NCBI GenBank assembly: GCA_018262775.1
Contig: JADFDU010000002.1
Coordinates: forward strand, 1-64,000
Reading direction: 5' to 3'
Source: Rhodocyclaceae bacterium
GTDB lineage: Bacteria; Pseudomonadota; Gammaproteobacteria; Burkholderiales; Rhodocyclaceae
Length of the DNA: 64,000 bases
The notes beneath the pieces were generated by a model that was given only the letters and a program-made list of their open reading frames with translations, ran no database searches and was not told where the DNA came from. The number at the start of each line of letters is the position of its first letter. The stretch's first letter is position 1. This document shows positions 55,845-64,000 of this stretch, piece by piece. A program made the translations under genes and the position numbers.

Positions 55845-58195
55845 CAAATAAAGAAGATATTGTTGATCCCGTCTGCGGCATGAAGGTGCAGCCGCAATCC
55901 GCGAAGGCCTCGACAGTTTTCCGAGAGCGAACCTACTACTTTTGTTCGACGAAATGCCAGGCCAGGTTCAAGGAAAGTCCCGAAACCTATGCTGACGGCG
56001 GGCCACAGGCTGCCGGCGATCCCATAAGGCATCGGCCTGGGCAGAATGAAGAACACCACGACACTGTGCAAGACGCAGCCCAAGGGGCCGCGACTACGAC
56101 GGAATATACCTGCCCCATGCACCCGGAAGTGCGACAAGCCGGCCCTGGGACATGCCCGAAGTGCGGCATGGCCCTGGAGCCCGTGCTGCCCGATCTTGAG
56201 GAAGGCGACAACCCGGAACTCGTGGATTTTCGCCGTCGCTTCTGGTGGACCTTGCCGCTGACGGTGATCGTCACAGCGATTGCCATGTCCGGCGGATTGT
56301 TCGATCCGCTGCTCGGGGCATCGCGGCCTTGGGTGGAACTGGCGCTTGCCACGCCAGTGGTGCTGTGGTCGGGCTGGCCGTTTTTCGTGCGCGGCGTGCG
56401 ATCCGTGCGCAATCGCAGTCCAAACATGTGGACGCTGATCGGCCTCGGTACAGGTGCAGCCTACGCCTACAGCGTGGTGGCCACGCTATGGCCGGGCATG
56501 TTTCCGCCCTCGTTCCGGGTTGGCGGCCATGTCGCGGTGTATTTCGAGGCGGCTGTGGTGATTATTTCGCTGACATTGTTCGGCCAGGTGCTGGAACTCA
56601 AGGCGCGCTCGGAGACCGGGGCCGCCATCAAGGCGCTGCTCGGGCTTGCACCGAAAACCGCGCGCCGGATTCGCGAAGACGGCAGCGAAGAAGATATCCC
56701 ATTGACCCACGTTCATCCCGGCGACCGGCTGCGCGTGCGGCCGGGCGAGAAAGTGCCGGTCGACGGTTCGGTGCTCGAAGGATCGAGCGCGGTGGACGAA
56801 TCCATGCTGACCGGCGAACCGATCCCGGTGAGCAAGTCGCCCGGCGACAAGCTGATCGGTGCGACCCTCAACGCCAGCGGTGCGCTGATCATGCAGGCAG
56901 AGAAGATCGGCTCGCAGACGGTGCTTGCGCAGATCGTGCAGATGGTCGCGCAAGCGCAGCGCTCCCGCGCGCCGATGCAGCGGATGGCCGACGTCGTCTC
57001 CGGCTATTTCGTCGTCGGAGTGGTGGCGATTGCCATCCTCACGCTCGTCGTCTGGGGCTTTTTCGGTCCGCAGCCGAGCTGGGCTTACGGTGTCATCAAT
57101 GCCGTTGCGGTGCTTATCATCGCCTGTCCTTGCGCCCTCGGCTTGGCTACGCCGATGTCGGTGATGGTGGCCACCGGCAAGGCGGCTGGCCACGGGGTGC
57201 TGTTCCGCGATGCGGCGGCCATCGAAACGCTGCGACAAGTCGATACGCTCATCGTCGACAAGACCGGCACACTGACGGAGGGCAAGCCCGCTTTTCACGG
57301 CCTGGCGGCGGCCGAAGGCTGGCGCGAGGATGACATCCTGCGCGTGGCGGCGAGCCTCGACCAGGGCAGCGAACATCCGCTGGCCCACGCCATCGTCGCC
57401 GAGGCGCGCCGGCGCGAACTCAAGCTCAGCACACCGGCGACCTTTGAGTCCGCCTCCGGGATTGGCGTGCGCGGTGCCGTGGAGGGTCAGGCAGTGGCCA
57501 TCGGCAACACCGCGCTGATGGAAGAAGACGGCGTCGACTGGCGTCCGCTCGAACAACAGGCCGAAGCCCTGCGCCAGGAAGGTGCAAGCGTCATGTACCT
57601 CGCCGTTGATGGCAAGACAGCCGGTCTCCTTGCCGTCTCGGATCCGATCAAGGCCTCAACGCCGGCTGCGCTGGAGAGTCTGCGCGCCAGCGGCCTCTCC
57701 ATCATCATGGCGACCGGCGATGGACTCACCACCGCACGCGCCGTGGGCCGCAGGCTCGGCATCGATGAAGTCCACGGCGAGGTCAAGCCGCAGGACAAAA
57801 ACGATCTGGTCGCCAAACTTCAGGCTGAAGGCCGCATCGTCGCCATGGTCGGCGACGGCATCAACGATGCGCCGGCACTGGCCCGTGCCAACGTCGGCAT
57901 CGCCATGGGCAGCGGCACCGATGTCGCCATGAACAGCGCCCAGGTCACGCTCGTCAAGGGCGACCTGCGCGGCATCGCCACCGCTCGCAACCTCTCGCTG
58001 GCTACCGTAGCCAATATGCGGCAGAACCTGACGTTCGCCTTCCTCTACAACGCGCTTGGGGTGCCGATCGCGGCCGGCGTGCTCTACCCGGTGTTCGGCC
58101 TCCTGCTCTCGCCGCTGATTGCGGCGTTGGCGATGAGTTTCAGTTCGGTATCGGTCGTGACGAATGCGCTGCGGTTGCGCAGGACTACTATCTGA
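55841..58195 (+). CDS. copA: Cu(+)-exporting P1B-type ATPase with YHS and heavy-metal-binding domains
   Basis: A 784-residue ATPase exporting Cu(I) from the cytoplasm. The N-terminus has a YHS domain ([26 protein letters not shown]) and a Cys/His heavy-metal-binding segment ([20 protein letters not shown]). This replaces the usual CxxC ferredoxin-like domain. The membrane motifs are those of the P1B-1 copper group: [24 protein letters not shown] and [11 protein letters not shown]. Phosphorylation motif [11 protein letters not shown] and hinge [10 protein letters not shown] are intact. Directly coupled to the HD-GYP gene by a 4-bp overlap. Confidence 0.95.
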   Translation: MTNKEDIVDPVCGMKVQPQSAKASTVFRERTYYFCSTKCQARFKESPETYADGGPQAAGDPIRHRPGQNEEHHDTVQDAAQGAATTTEYTCPMHPEVRQAGPGTCPKCGMALEPVLPDLEEGDNPELVDFRRRFWWTLPLTVIVTAIAMSGGLFDPLLGASRPWVELALATPVVLWSGWPFFVRGVRSVRNRSPNMWTLIGLGTGAAYAYSVVATLWPGMFPPSFRVGGHVAVYFEAAVVIISLTLFGQVLELKARSETGAAIKALLGLAPKTARRIREDGSEEDIPLTHVHPGDRLRVRPGEKVPVDGSVLEGSSAVDESMLTGEPIPVSKSPGDKLIGATLNASGALIMQAEKIGSQTVLAQIVQMVAQAQRSRAPMQRMADVVSGYFVVGVVAIAILTLVVWGFFGPQPSWAYGVINAVAVLIIACPCALGLATPMSVMVATGKAAGHGVLFRDAAAIETLRQVDTLIVDKTGTLTEGKPAFHGLAAAEGWREDDILRVAASLDQGSEHPLAHAIVAEARRRELKLSTPATFESASGIGVRGAVEGQAVAIGNTALMEEDGVDWRPLEQQAEALRQEGASVMYLAVDGKTAGLLAVSDPIKASTPAALESLRASGLSIIMATGDGLTTARAVGRRLGIDEVHGEVKPQDKNDLVAKLQAEGRIVAMVGDGINDAPALARANVGIAMGSGTDVAMNSAQVTLVKGDLRGIATARNLSLATVANMRQNLTFAFLYNALGVPIAAGVLYPVFGLLLSPLIAALAMSFSSVSVVTNALRLRRTTI

Positions 58196-58337
58196 ATGGA
58201 TGCGTATCTAAACAGTACTCATGACTATTGAGCCTTCTATGGCAGCGTGTTCGCGTGATCCTGGGGCCACTTTCCCACTTTTCGGCCAAGAAAGAATATG
58301 AAGCATTGGCGCAGCAGGTGTTGAGGATAGCCGAGTG

Positions 58338-58778
58338 ATGCCTTCCGCTTTTTTACGGCAACCGGAACCGAACGTGCTGTTGTTTGGGTTCCTGCTGAAC
58401 CTGCCATGGGAGTTGCTGCAGATACCGTTCTTTGCCGGAATGTCTTCGGCTACGCATTGGGATGGCGTGATCCAGTGCATGCGCGCAGCCGCAGGTGACG
58501 CCGCCATCCTGTTGGGAGCATTCTGGGCAGCGGCGTGCTTGCAGCAGACGCGAAAATGGATTTTGCAGCCGTCTCTGAGCGCCTACCTGGCGTTTATCAC
58601 GGCAGGGATCGTCGCGACGATTGTGCTCGAGCGGTGGGCGACACGGGATTCTGGGCGCTGGGTGTATGCGGAGACGATGCCGACGATTCCCGTGTTGGGA
58701 ACAGGCGTGCTGCCCCTGCTTCAATGGCTGCTGATACCGCCGATCAGTGTGTGGCTGATACGGAGGCAAATACGGTAA
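58338..58778 (+). CDS. small membrane protein of unknown function
   Basis: A 146-residue protein with four hydrophobic segments, including VLLFGFLLNLPWELLQIPFF and VLPLLQWLLIPPISVWLIRR. Conserved-looking residues include NLPWELLQ and LERW. GTG 58335 directly before the ATG is an alternative start. It lies 142 bp after copA on the same strand; that gap shows no clear terminator. No named family is recognised and there are no obvious metal ligands. Its presence in the copper island is the only functional clue. Confidence 0.6.
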   Translation: MPSAFLRQPEPNVLLFGFLLNLPWELLQIPFFAGMSSATHWDGVIQCMRAAAGDAAILLGAFWAAACLQQTRKWILQPSLSAYLAFITAGIVATIVLERWATRDSGRWVYAETMPTIPVLGTGVLPLLQWLLIPPISVWLIRRQIR

Positions 58779-58921
58779 GGAGCAACCGCCATGCTGACTT
58801 GGCCATGCCCACGGCAAATCCATAGTGAAGGGAGGAACTATCGTTGATGTCGGCAGTCCTGTAATTCATGCAAGCGTGGATCGTCTTTAAGACGGTTCTG
58901 CATTTTCCTGGGAGAAAAACG

Positions 58922-59170
58922 ATGTGGGGACATATGGGTGGCTACGGGTGGGAAGGCGGCTGGGGATGGGGCGGCATGATCGGCATGTCATTGTTCTGGA
59001 TTCTGATCGTTGTCGCCCTTATTGCCTTGGTGCGAGGCCTATGGGGCGGCGGGGCCTCTTCAGAGAGGCGGCAGGAAAGAACGGCACTCGACATTCTCAA
59101 GGAACGCTATGCCCGCGGCGAGATCGAGCGTGAAGAGTTCGAGCAGAAAAAACGCGACCTCTCGAACTGA
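58922..59170 (+). CDS. SHOCT-domain membrane protein
   Basis: An 82-residue protein. The N-terminal Gly/Trp/Met-rich stretch MWGHMGGYGWEGGWGWGG is followed by one membrane helix (MSLFWILIVVALIALVRGLW). A cytoplasmic SHOCT motif (ALDILKERYARGEIEREEFE) ends it. SHOCT proteins are common in metal-resistance loci and are thought to aid oligomerisation. The Met/His content of the N-terminus could bind copper. ATG 58922 is preceded by GGGAG. Confidence 0.82.
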   Translation: MWGHMGGYGWEGGWGWGGMIGMSLFWILIVVALIALVRGLWGGGASSERRQERTALDILKERYARGEIEREEFEQKKRDLSN

Positions 59171-59182
59171 CAGAGGCACGGT

Positions 59183-59592
59183 ATGCCAGGCGGAACCGAG
59201 TCTGTCACCATGAATCTCGACAGCGGTGATGGATACGGGCCTGATGCCATGCGCCGCCGGCTGGTTGTAGCGACTTCGGCCATCGGTAGCATAGCGGTTG
59301 CAGCGGCAGCTTTCCCTTCCAACTTGTCGCGAACATGGTGCCGACCAGCTGCTCGGTCCGGAATCGACCAGACCGTAGCAACCGAGTTATTGCCGCAATG
59401 CACTGCGTGTGATCCGGCTGGAGTTCTGGATCGGCTGGTACTGTGTACGCACCTCGACTGTGTGTCGACTTTCCGCAAGGACGTGTCTTCAGGAACGTTC
59501 CCGCACCGTTTAACCTGGAAATTCCCAGACACAGATATCTATCCGACACCCGCCTGCTGATCGGCGTTGATGAGACAGGCGGACAAGGGTGA
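59183..59592 (+). pseudogene. wrecked Rieske iron-sulfur subunit gene (petA-like remnant)
   Basis: Pieces of a ubiquinol-cytochrome c reductase Rieske protein are readable in different frames. The N-terminal twin-arginine-like signal is MRRRLVVATSAIGSIAVAAA. FQLVANMVPT follows after a frameshift near 59311. Cluster segment 1 is LVLCTHLDCVSTFRKDV (59440-59490). In another frame from 59482 the C-terminus reads VPAPFNLEIPRHRYLSDTRL and ends at TGA 59590-59592. The second cluster box (CPCHGS) and much of the middle are missing, so it cannot be functional. An uninterrupted 125-codon frame (59183-59560) crosses it but is chimeric in sense. No cytochrome b or c1 genes lie beside it. Confidence 0.8.
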
Positions 59593-59649
59593 TGATGTAG
59601 GAGATTGAAATTGTTGTCGCGAGAGCATGTCGGCTCTTGCGTGACCCGA

Positions 59650-59684
59650 GGTACCGGCATGCCGGTCGTGCTACCGGTTTTTTT
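59650..59684 (+). terminator. putative terminator after the Rieske remnant
   Basis: A GGTACCGGCATG...CGTGCTACC stem-like structure, with the embedded palindrome ACCGGCATGCCGGT, is followed by GG and seven T residues. It lies 15 bp before the Spy-like protein's ribosome site, so it may end upstream transcription or act as that gene's leader hairpin. Confidence 0.55.
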
Positions 59685-59705
59685 CATGAATGAAAGGAGA
59701 TGCAC

Positions 59706-60341
59706 ATGCTGAACAATAAGCGTTGGACAAGAACTCTCGCGGCATTGACGATTGGGGCAGGCCTTGCTGGCATTGCCCTTGCCGAACCTAATCCGGGTTC
59801 CATGGGCTCAGGAATGATGGGTGGCGGTTACGGACCCGGGATGATGGGCGGTGGTCAAGGTGCGGGGATGATGGGGAGATGCGAACGGGGTCAGATGGGT
59901 CCAGGCATGATGAGCGGCGGCTACGGACAAGGCATGATGGGGCAGGGAATGATGGGCGGTGGTTACGGTCCAGGCATGATGGGCGGCGGTTATGGTCAAG
60001 GCATGATGGGTCAACGCGACGGGCTGCCCGGCATCACCCTCGATGATGCCCAGCGCAAGAAGGCCAACGGCATCCAGGACGACCTGCGCCGCAAGCGTTG
60101 GGAGCTGATGGGGCGGACGATGGACGAGCAGATCAAGCTGCGCGATCTCTACGACGCCGAAAAACGCGATCCGGCGGCGATCGGCGCTGCCTACCAGCGC
60201 GTCTTCGACCTGCGGCGTCAAATGATCGAGGCGACCGTCGCCGCGCACAATAAGATCGAGGGACTGCTGACGCCGGAGCAGCGCAAGACCGCGCGCGATT
60301 ACTGGGGACAGAGCTGGCGTGGCCGCATGATGGGGAATTGA
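59706..60341 (+). CDS. Met/Gly-rich periplasmic Spy/CpxP-like protein
   Basis: A 211-residue secreted protein. After a signal peptide (LAALTIGAGLAGIALA) comes a repetitive Gly-Met-Tyr region (about residues 35-105) with several GGGYGPGMMGGG and GYGQGMMGQ units. A helical Spy/CpxP-like domain then follows (LDDAQRKKANGIQDDLRRKR, LLTPEQRKTARDYWG). The Met-Met pairs are well suited to Cu(I) or Ag(I) binding; the helical half resembles metal-sensing chaperones. ATG 59706 lies 6 bp after AGGAG; ATG 59700 is too close to that site. Confidence 0.8.
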   Translation: MLNNKRWTRTLAALTIGAGLAGIALAEPNPGSMGSGMMGGGYGPGMMGGGQGAGMMGRCERGQMGPGMMSGGYGQGMMGQGMMGGGYGPGMMGGGYGQGMMGQRDGLPGITLDDAQRKKANGIQDDLRRKRWELMGRTMDEQIKLRDLYDAEKRDPAAIGAAYQRVFDLRRQMIEATVAAHNKIEGLLTPEQRKTARDYWGQSWRGRMMGN

Positions 60342-60342
60342 A

Positions 60343-60801
60343 ATGATTTCACCAAAGCGCGGTGCACTAGCGGCCGTCGCGTTGGTCCTGCTCGCAGCAT
60401 GCGGCAAGCAGGCGGGTGTGGCCGGCATCGATCCGCAGGATGCGACGAAGGTGGCGCGGGGCAAGACGGTGTATGCCGCCTCCTGCGCCTCCTGCCACGG
60501 CGCCAGTCTGCAGGGCCAGTTCAACTGGCGGCAGCGATTGCCGAACGGGCGCATGCCTGCGCCGCCGCATGATGAGTCGGGCCACACCTGGCATCATCCC
60601 GACGAGATGTTGTTTGGTATTACCAAGCAAGGCCTGGTGCCCGGCAAGTACGGCCCGCCCGGTTACGTGAGTGATATGCCGGCTTTCGGCAGTATCCTGA
60701 ATGATGCCGATATCGCTGCCGTGCTGTCCTACATCCAGAGCCGCTGGCCGCCGGAGGTGCAGCGCGCACGTGGGGAAATGCTGAAAAATCGCCGTGGATG
60801 A
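60343..60801 (+). CDS. c-type cytochrome lipoprotein-like
   Basis: A 152-residue cytochrome c with a signal resembling a lipoprotein (VALVLLAACGK). The haem site is CASCH in KTVYAASCASCHGASLQG, and a Met ligand is likely in VSDMPAFGSILND. The C-terminal helix is DIAAVLSYIQSRWPP. It starts one base after the Spy-like gene. It may be lipid-anchored and pass electrons to the periplasmic copper machinery or respiratory chain. Confidence 0.88.
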   Translation: MISPKRGALAAVALVLLAACGKQAGVAGIDPQDATKVARGKTVYAASCASCHGASLQGQFNWRQRLPNGRMPAPPHDESGHTWHHPDEMLFGITKQGLVPGKYGPPGYVSDMPAFGSILNDADIAAVLSYIQSRWPPEVQRARGEMLKNRRG

Positions 60802-60818
60802 GGGAATGGGGAGTGAAA

Positions 60819-61262
60819 ATGAAAACATCGAAATTTCTGGCGACGGCGCTGTTGGCGCTGTCGACAATCTGCGCCAGTGCCGAGCCGCTGCCCGAAGTCG
60901 TGATGCACAAGGACCCGAACTGCGGCTGCTGCGGCAAGTGGGCGGAGCATCTCGAGGCGAACGGCTTCAAGGTGAAAACGGTGCCGGAGCGCGACATGCA
61001 GACGGTGAAGAGCCGGCTCGGCGTGCCGGAGCGACTGGCTTCCTGCCATACCGCCAAGGTCGGCAACTATGTCATTGAAGGCCATGTGCCGGCATCCACG
61101 ATCAAGCGCATGTTGGGCGAAAAGCCTGCCGTGCGCGGGCTGGCAGCGCCCGGCATGCCGCCAGCCTCGCCGGGGATGGACGTCCCCGGAAATAGCGCCC
61201 CGTTCGACGTGATCGCTTTCGATCGGACCGGAAAAACCCGGGTATACGAGCAGATCCGCTAA
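60819..61262 (+). CDS. DUF411 periplasmic metal-binding protein
   Basis: A 147-residue protein of the DUF411 family. A signal peptide (FLATALLALSTICASA) is followed by VVMHKDPNCGCCGKWAEHL, the thioredoxin-fold segment with a CGCC motif. SCHTAKVGNYVIEGHVPAST and a Met/Pro-rich tail region (PGMPPASPGMDVPG) follow. DUF411 genes accompany copper and silver resistance genes and the protein is thought to bind copper. ATG 60819 is chosen with GGGGAG upstream; an in-frame ATG at 60798 overlaps the cytochrome gene. Last gene of the island. Confidence 0.93.
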   Translation: MKTSKFLATALLALSTICASAEPLPEVVMHKDPNCGCCGKWAEHLEANGFKVKTVPERDMQTVKSRLGVPERLASCHTAKVGNYVIEGHVPASTIKRMLGEKPAVRGLAAPGMPPASPGMDVPGNSAPFDVIAFDRTGKTRVYEQIR

Positions 61263-61363
61263 AACGACACTCGCGTCCGCAGCATCGGCGAGCCCGCAGC
61301 CAAAGTCAGCCGCTGTAGGACGGCGACAAAGGCTTTCCGATCGGGCGTTTCACAGGCTCACGG

Positions 61364-61525
61364 TTAGCGACGTCTCTTCGTGCCACCCTTGGCTTTCCCG
61401 ACAGGCCGTTTCGTTTGTTTCTCCTCCGGTTTTACGTGGTCGCCGATGATGCCTTTCAGGGGGCAAATCTTGAAGGCCGGGCATTGCTGGCAACTGGCGA
61501 CGATGGCGATGGGGCATAGGGTCAT
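61364..61525 (-). CDS. small Cys-rich conserved protein
   Basis: A 53-residue protein on the minus strand. ATG 61525 follows AGGAG by 8 bp. It begins MTLCPIAIVASCQQCPAFKI and continues CPLKGIIGDH, giving five cysteines in the first 23 residues in a CxxC-like pattern, then a basic tail (PVGKAKGGTKRRR). The cysteines suggest a small zinc or iron-sulfur binding unit, and the basic tail suggests nucleic acid contact. Unrecognised beyond that. It faces the M48 protease gene. Confidence 0.65.
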   Translation of the reverse strand: MTLCPIAIVASCQQCPAFKICPLKGIIGDHVKPEEKQTKRPVGKAKGGTKRRR

Positions 61526-61713
61526 TCGAGTACTCCTGTGTCTGGCGAGGGCGCGGCGGTGGTGAGCTCGCAGGTGACCGCGTGGGGAGGGGCAGGACTG
61601 GATTGATTGTAGGCCGCTGTAGCCGCGAGTCAATCCAGGCTTAGAATCCAATTGCAGGTGCGGTGCGGTTTGGTGCGTGGTGTGCCTTGCCACCCGATTT
61701 GAGGAGGTGTTTC

Positions 61714-63213
61714 ATGCGTAACAGCGTCATGCGCAACAGAGTATTGCTGCTTGTCCTGGCTTCCGCCTTGCTCGCCGGCTGCGCCACCGTGACGAACCCG
61801 GTCTCGGGCCAGAAGGAACTCACGGTCATGGACGAGCGCAGCGAGATTGCACAAGGCCGCAAGGCGCACGAGGAGGTGCTGAAGGAGTTCGGTGCCTACC
61901 CGAACCCCGGGCTGCAGGCCTATGTGAACGAGATCGGCCAGCGGCTGGCCAGTCAGTCGCACCGCAAGAACCTGGAGTGGCATTTCACGGTGCTGGACAG
62001 TGCGGAGGTCAATGCCTTTGCCCTGCCCGGCGGCTATGTCTACGTCACGCGCGGCCTCATGGCCTACATGGACAGCGAGGCCGATCTGGCCGGTGTGATC
62101 GGCCACGAGATTGGCCACGTCACCGCCCGCCATGGCGCGCAGCGCGCCACGCGGCAGCAGACGGCGGGCCTCGGCGTGCTTGCCGCCACGATCCTCGGCG
62201 CCGTGCTCGAGAGCCGCGGCGTCTCTGGCGCCACCGACCTGGCTGGCTCGCTCTCCCAGGGCGCGGCCGCGGGCTATATCGCGTCATACAGCCGGGAGCA
62301 GGAGTCGCAGGCGGACAAGCTGGGGGCCGAATATCTGGCGCGCATCAATTACGACCCGAAGAACATGGTCGACGTCATCCGCGTGCTGAAAAGCCAGGAA
62401 CAGTTCGCCGCCGACATGGCGCGCGCCGAAGGGCGGAAGCCGCCGCCCCAGGCCGGCTGGCTGGCTTCGCACCCGAGCAACGACAAGCGCCTGCAGGACA
62501 TTGTGCAGATTGCCGGCCAGTACAAGGGCAAGTACGGCGATGAGGGCCACAGCCGCTACCTGAAGGCCATCGACGGCATGACCTTCGGCGAGAGCCGCGA
62601 GCAGGGCGTTACGCGCGGGCGCCATTTCTACCATGAGCCGCTGGGCATTGCGCTGACGGCCCCGGCAGGCTGGAAAGTGCAGAACACGGCGGAAGTCGTC
62701 GCGCTGATCAATGCCGCCGGCGATGCCGGCCTGCTGGTGCATGTGGCGCCACCCGACGCGGGCAAGACGCATGAGGACATCATCCGCAATGTCTTCAGGC
62801 CCGAGCAGGGCCGCACGGACAAGCTGGCGCTGGGCGGCTTCTCTGCCACGCACTTTGCTGGCATGGGCAAGAACCGGCAGGGTCAGGTACAGAGCGTCGA
62901 GGTGACAGTGGTGACCGGACCGGCGAGCCGGAATTTTCTGCTGATCTATGGCGCCAAGGATGCGCAGGCGCTGCAGCGCGCCCGCGGCCAACTCAAGGAG
63001 GCCGAAGCCTCGTTTCGCGCCCTGACCGCCGCAGATGCCGCCGCCGCGCGCCCCTGGGTGCTCAAGACGGTGCCTTACCCGCAGGGCGGGTTTCCCCAGC
63101 TTGCGCGGACCTCGCCGCTGTCCGCCAACGCGGAACGGGAACTGCGCCTGATCAACGGCTTCTATGCGGGCGGCGAACCGCCGCCCGGGCAACTGGTGAA
63201 GGTGGTCGAGTAA
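61714..63213 (+). CDS. M48-family metalloprotease lipoprotein
   Basis: A 499-residue envelope protease. The lipoprotein signal is LLVLASALLAGCATV. The zinc motif is HEIGH in LAGVIGHEIGHVTARHG, with the third ligand Glu region in SREQESQADKLGAEYLA. A C-terminal domain (from about residue 300) carries the extra segment common in long BepA-like relatives without TPRs. It probably degrades or refolds misassembled outer membrane proteins. ATG 61714 is preceded by GAGGAGG. It is convergent with the TPR lipoprotein gene. Confidence 0.9.
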   Translation: MRNSVMRNRVLLLVLASALLAGCATVTNPVSGQKELTVMDERSEIAQGRKAHEEVLKEFGAYPNPGLQAYVNEIGQRLASQSHRKNLEWHFTVLDSAEVNAFALPGGYVYVTRGLMAYMDSEADLAGVIGHEIGHVTARHGAQRATRQQTAGLGVLAATILGAVLESRGVSGATDLAGSLSQGAAAGYIASYSREQESQADKLGAEYLARINYDPKNMVDVIRVLKSQEQFAADMARAEGRKPPPQAGWLASHPSNDKRLQDIVQIAGQYKGKYGDEGHSRYLKAIDGMTFGESREQGVTRGRHFYHEPLGIALTAPAGWKVQNTAEVVALINAAGDAGLLVHVAPPDAGKTHEDIIRNVFRPEQGRTDKLALGGFSATHFAGMGKNRQGQVQSVEVTVVTGPASRNFLLIYGAKDAQALQRARGQLKEAEASFRALTAADAAAARPWVLKTVPYPQGGFPQLARTSPLSANAERELRLINGFYAGGEPPPGQLVKVVE

Positions 63214-63216
63214 GCT

Positions 63217-63981
63217 TCAGCGACGCAGCAGGTAGCGCAGGGCTTCCTCCTGACGCGGATCGAGTTCCAGCACCTTGCGGAAGGCATCCAACGCGTCGCC
63301 GCGATCACCTGACTCCCAGTAGGCTTTGGCGAGGCTGATGTAGGCCTGCAGGTTCTTCGAGTCGTACTTGAGGAATTCCTTGAGCAGATCAATCGACTCG
63401 CGGTACTTGCCGCTGGAGAAAGCCTGCAGCCCGCCGTTGAGCAGTTCGCGGATCAGGTCGGAACGCTCCGCGCTGCTGCCGGCGGCCAGCCCCTGCGCCA
63501 GAGCCCCCAGCCCTTCGCGAAACTGCTTCTGTTCGAGATAGGCCTTGCCGACGTTGAGCCAGGCGCGGGCATTGCCGGGTTCGAGCTTGAGGAACTCGGC
63601 GAAGTGGCTGATGGATTCCGTGAAGCGGCCGTTCTTCAGTGCATCCGTTCCGCCGCCGAACAGCGCTTCGGCAAATACCGGAATCACATCCTGTCCCTTG
63701 GGAGAAAGCTCGAACGCCTTCTTGCCGTTGGCGATGGCGTCCTTCCAGTTGCCTTTGGCGATGAACGAGCGCGCCGCCCACAAATAAGCCTGCCAGTATT
63801 GCGGGTCCTTGAGGATGACCTGGCCGAATTTGTCGAGTGCCGCGTCGTACTTCTTCTCAGCGTAAAGCTGCTCGCCTTCCTTCATCAGGCCGGCCACCTG
63901 GTCCTGCAGCGTCAGGCCGGCGCAGCCTGTCAGCAGCAGGGACAATGCCAACAGCAGGGTCATCCACGTACGGCGGTGCAT
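63217..63981 (-). CDS. TPR-repeat lipoprotein
   Basis: A 254-residue lipoprotein with signal LLLALSLLLTGCAGL and about five tetratricopeptide repeats. The motif is clear in YDAALDKFGQVILKDPQYWQ, ESISHFAEFLKLEPGNARAW and GDALDAFRKVLELDPRQEEA. TPR proteins scaffold protein complexes; the partner is not evident. ATG 63981 gives a standard basic signal start; ATG 63999 at the window edge is also in frame, so the start could lie farther upstream. Confidence 0.85.
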   Translation of the reverse strand: MHRRTWMTLLLALSLLLTGCAGLTLQDQVAGLMKEGEQLYAEKKYDAALDKFGQVILKDPQYWQAYLWAARSFIAKGNWKDAIANGKKAFELSPKGQDVIPVFAEALFGGGTDALKNGRFTESISHFAEFLKLEPGNARAWLNVGKAYLEQKQFREGLGALAQGLAAGSSAERSDLIRELLNGGLQAFSSGKYRESIDLLKEFLKYDSKNLQAYISLAKAYWESGDRGDALDAFRKVLELDPRQEEALRYLLRR

Positions 63982-64000
63982 TGCAAAACTTGGAACCATG

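Noticed and set aside
59205-59705. 166-codon minus-strand frame across the Rieske remnant
   Set aside because: The plus-strand fragments match Rieske segments in two frames, while this minus-strand frame shows no recognisable motif.
59810-60020. Short tandem repeats that might be a CRISPR-like or minisatellite array
   Set aside because: The repeats keep the reading frame and encode Gly-Tyr-Met units of an exported protein. There are no spacers and no cas genes.

Overview
This 64 kb window is a GC-rich, densely coded chromosome segment. The gene neighbourhoods point to a betaproteobacterium, most likely of the Rhodocyclales/Nitrosomonadales type: metK facing acyltransferases and dapF, hslVU, a RegBA redox pair, lptM-lysA facing cyaY, mrcA facing pilMNOPQ-aroKB-dgt, gltBD, and glmU-glmS. 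This taxonomic view is inferred from gene order and protein character, not from a search. No rRNA, tRNA, CRISPR array, integrase-bearing island or complete insertion sequence was seen.

Layout. 1-1.2 kb: metK (minus strand, cut by the window edge) with an unusually readable leader: sigma70 promoter, SAM-II-like aptamer, then an intrinsic terminator before the ribosome site. 1.25-6.9 kb: two lipid A-type acyltransferases, a CoA-binding protein, dapF, a DUF484 protein, xerC and a DUF364 protein. 7-11.1 kb: a double-STAS protein, hslVU and an AEC transporter. 11.1-13 kb: regA/regB-type two-component system on the minus strand. 13.1-20 kb: a TonB-dependent uptake cassette (receptor, PepSY membrane protein, tonB, exbB, exbD) bracketed by two paralogous PCu(A)C copper chaperones. 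Two RegA-box-like palindromes sit at its promoters. 20-24.2 kb: an RND efflux pump and adaptor. 24.2-26 kb: lysA-lptM and cyaY. 26-36.5 kb: mrcA, the type IV pilus assembly operon pilMNOPQ, aroKB and dgt. 36.5-46.2 kb: gltBD behind a promoter-leader-terminator arrangement, then glmU and glmS.

46.3-53.3 kb is a heavy-metal RND efflux operon: a CzcI-like protein, an outer membrane factor, a His-containing membrane-anchored protein, the adaptor, the RND pump and a small periplasmic protein. 53.4-61.3 kb is a copper-handling island. It holds two c-type cytochromes, a His-rich small protein and a membrane protein, a zinc-ribbon HD-GYP protein translationally coupled to a Cu+ P1B-ATPase, a SHOCT protein, a Met/Gly-rich Spy-like protein and a DUF411 protein. 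A wrecked Rieske iron-sulfur protein gene lies inside it. 61.4-64 kb: a small Cys-rich protein, an M48 metalloprotease lipoprotein and a TPR lipoprotein.

Two copies of a roughly 100-bp ACAGAG-rich inverted repeat (3.1 kb and 44.3 kb) and a compact palindromic element fused into the end of the first acyltransferase gene are the clearest non-genic structures. The dominant theme of the accessory content is copper and metal homeostasis: uptake under possible redox control at one end, and efflux and periplasmic handling at the other.
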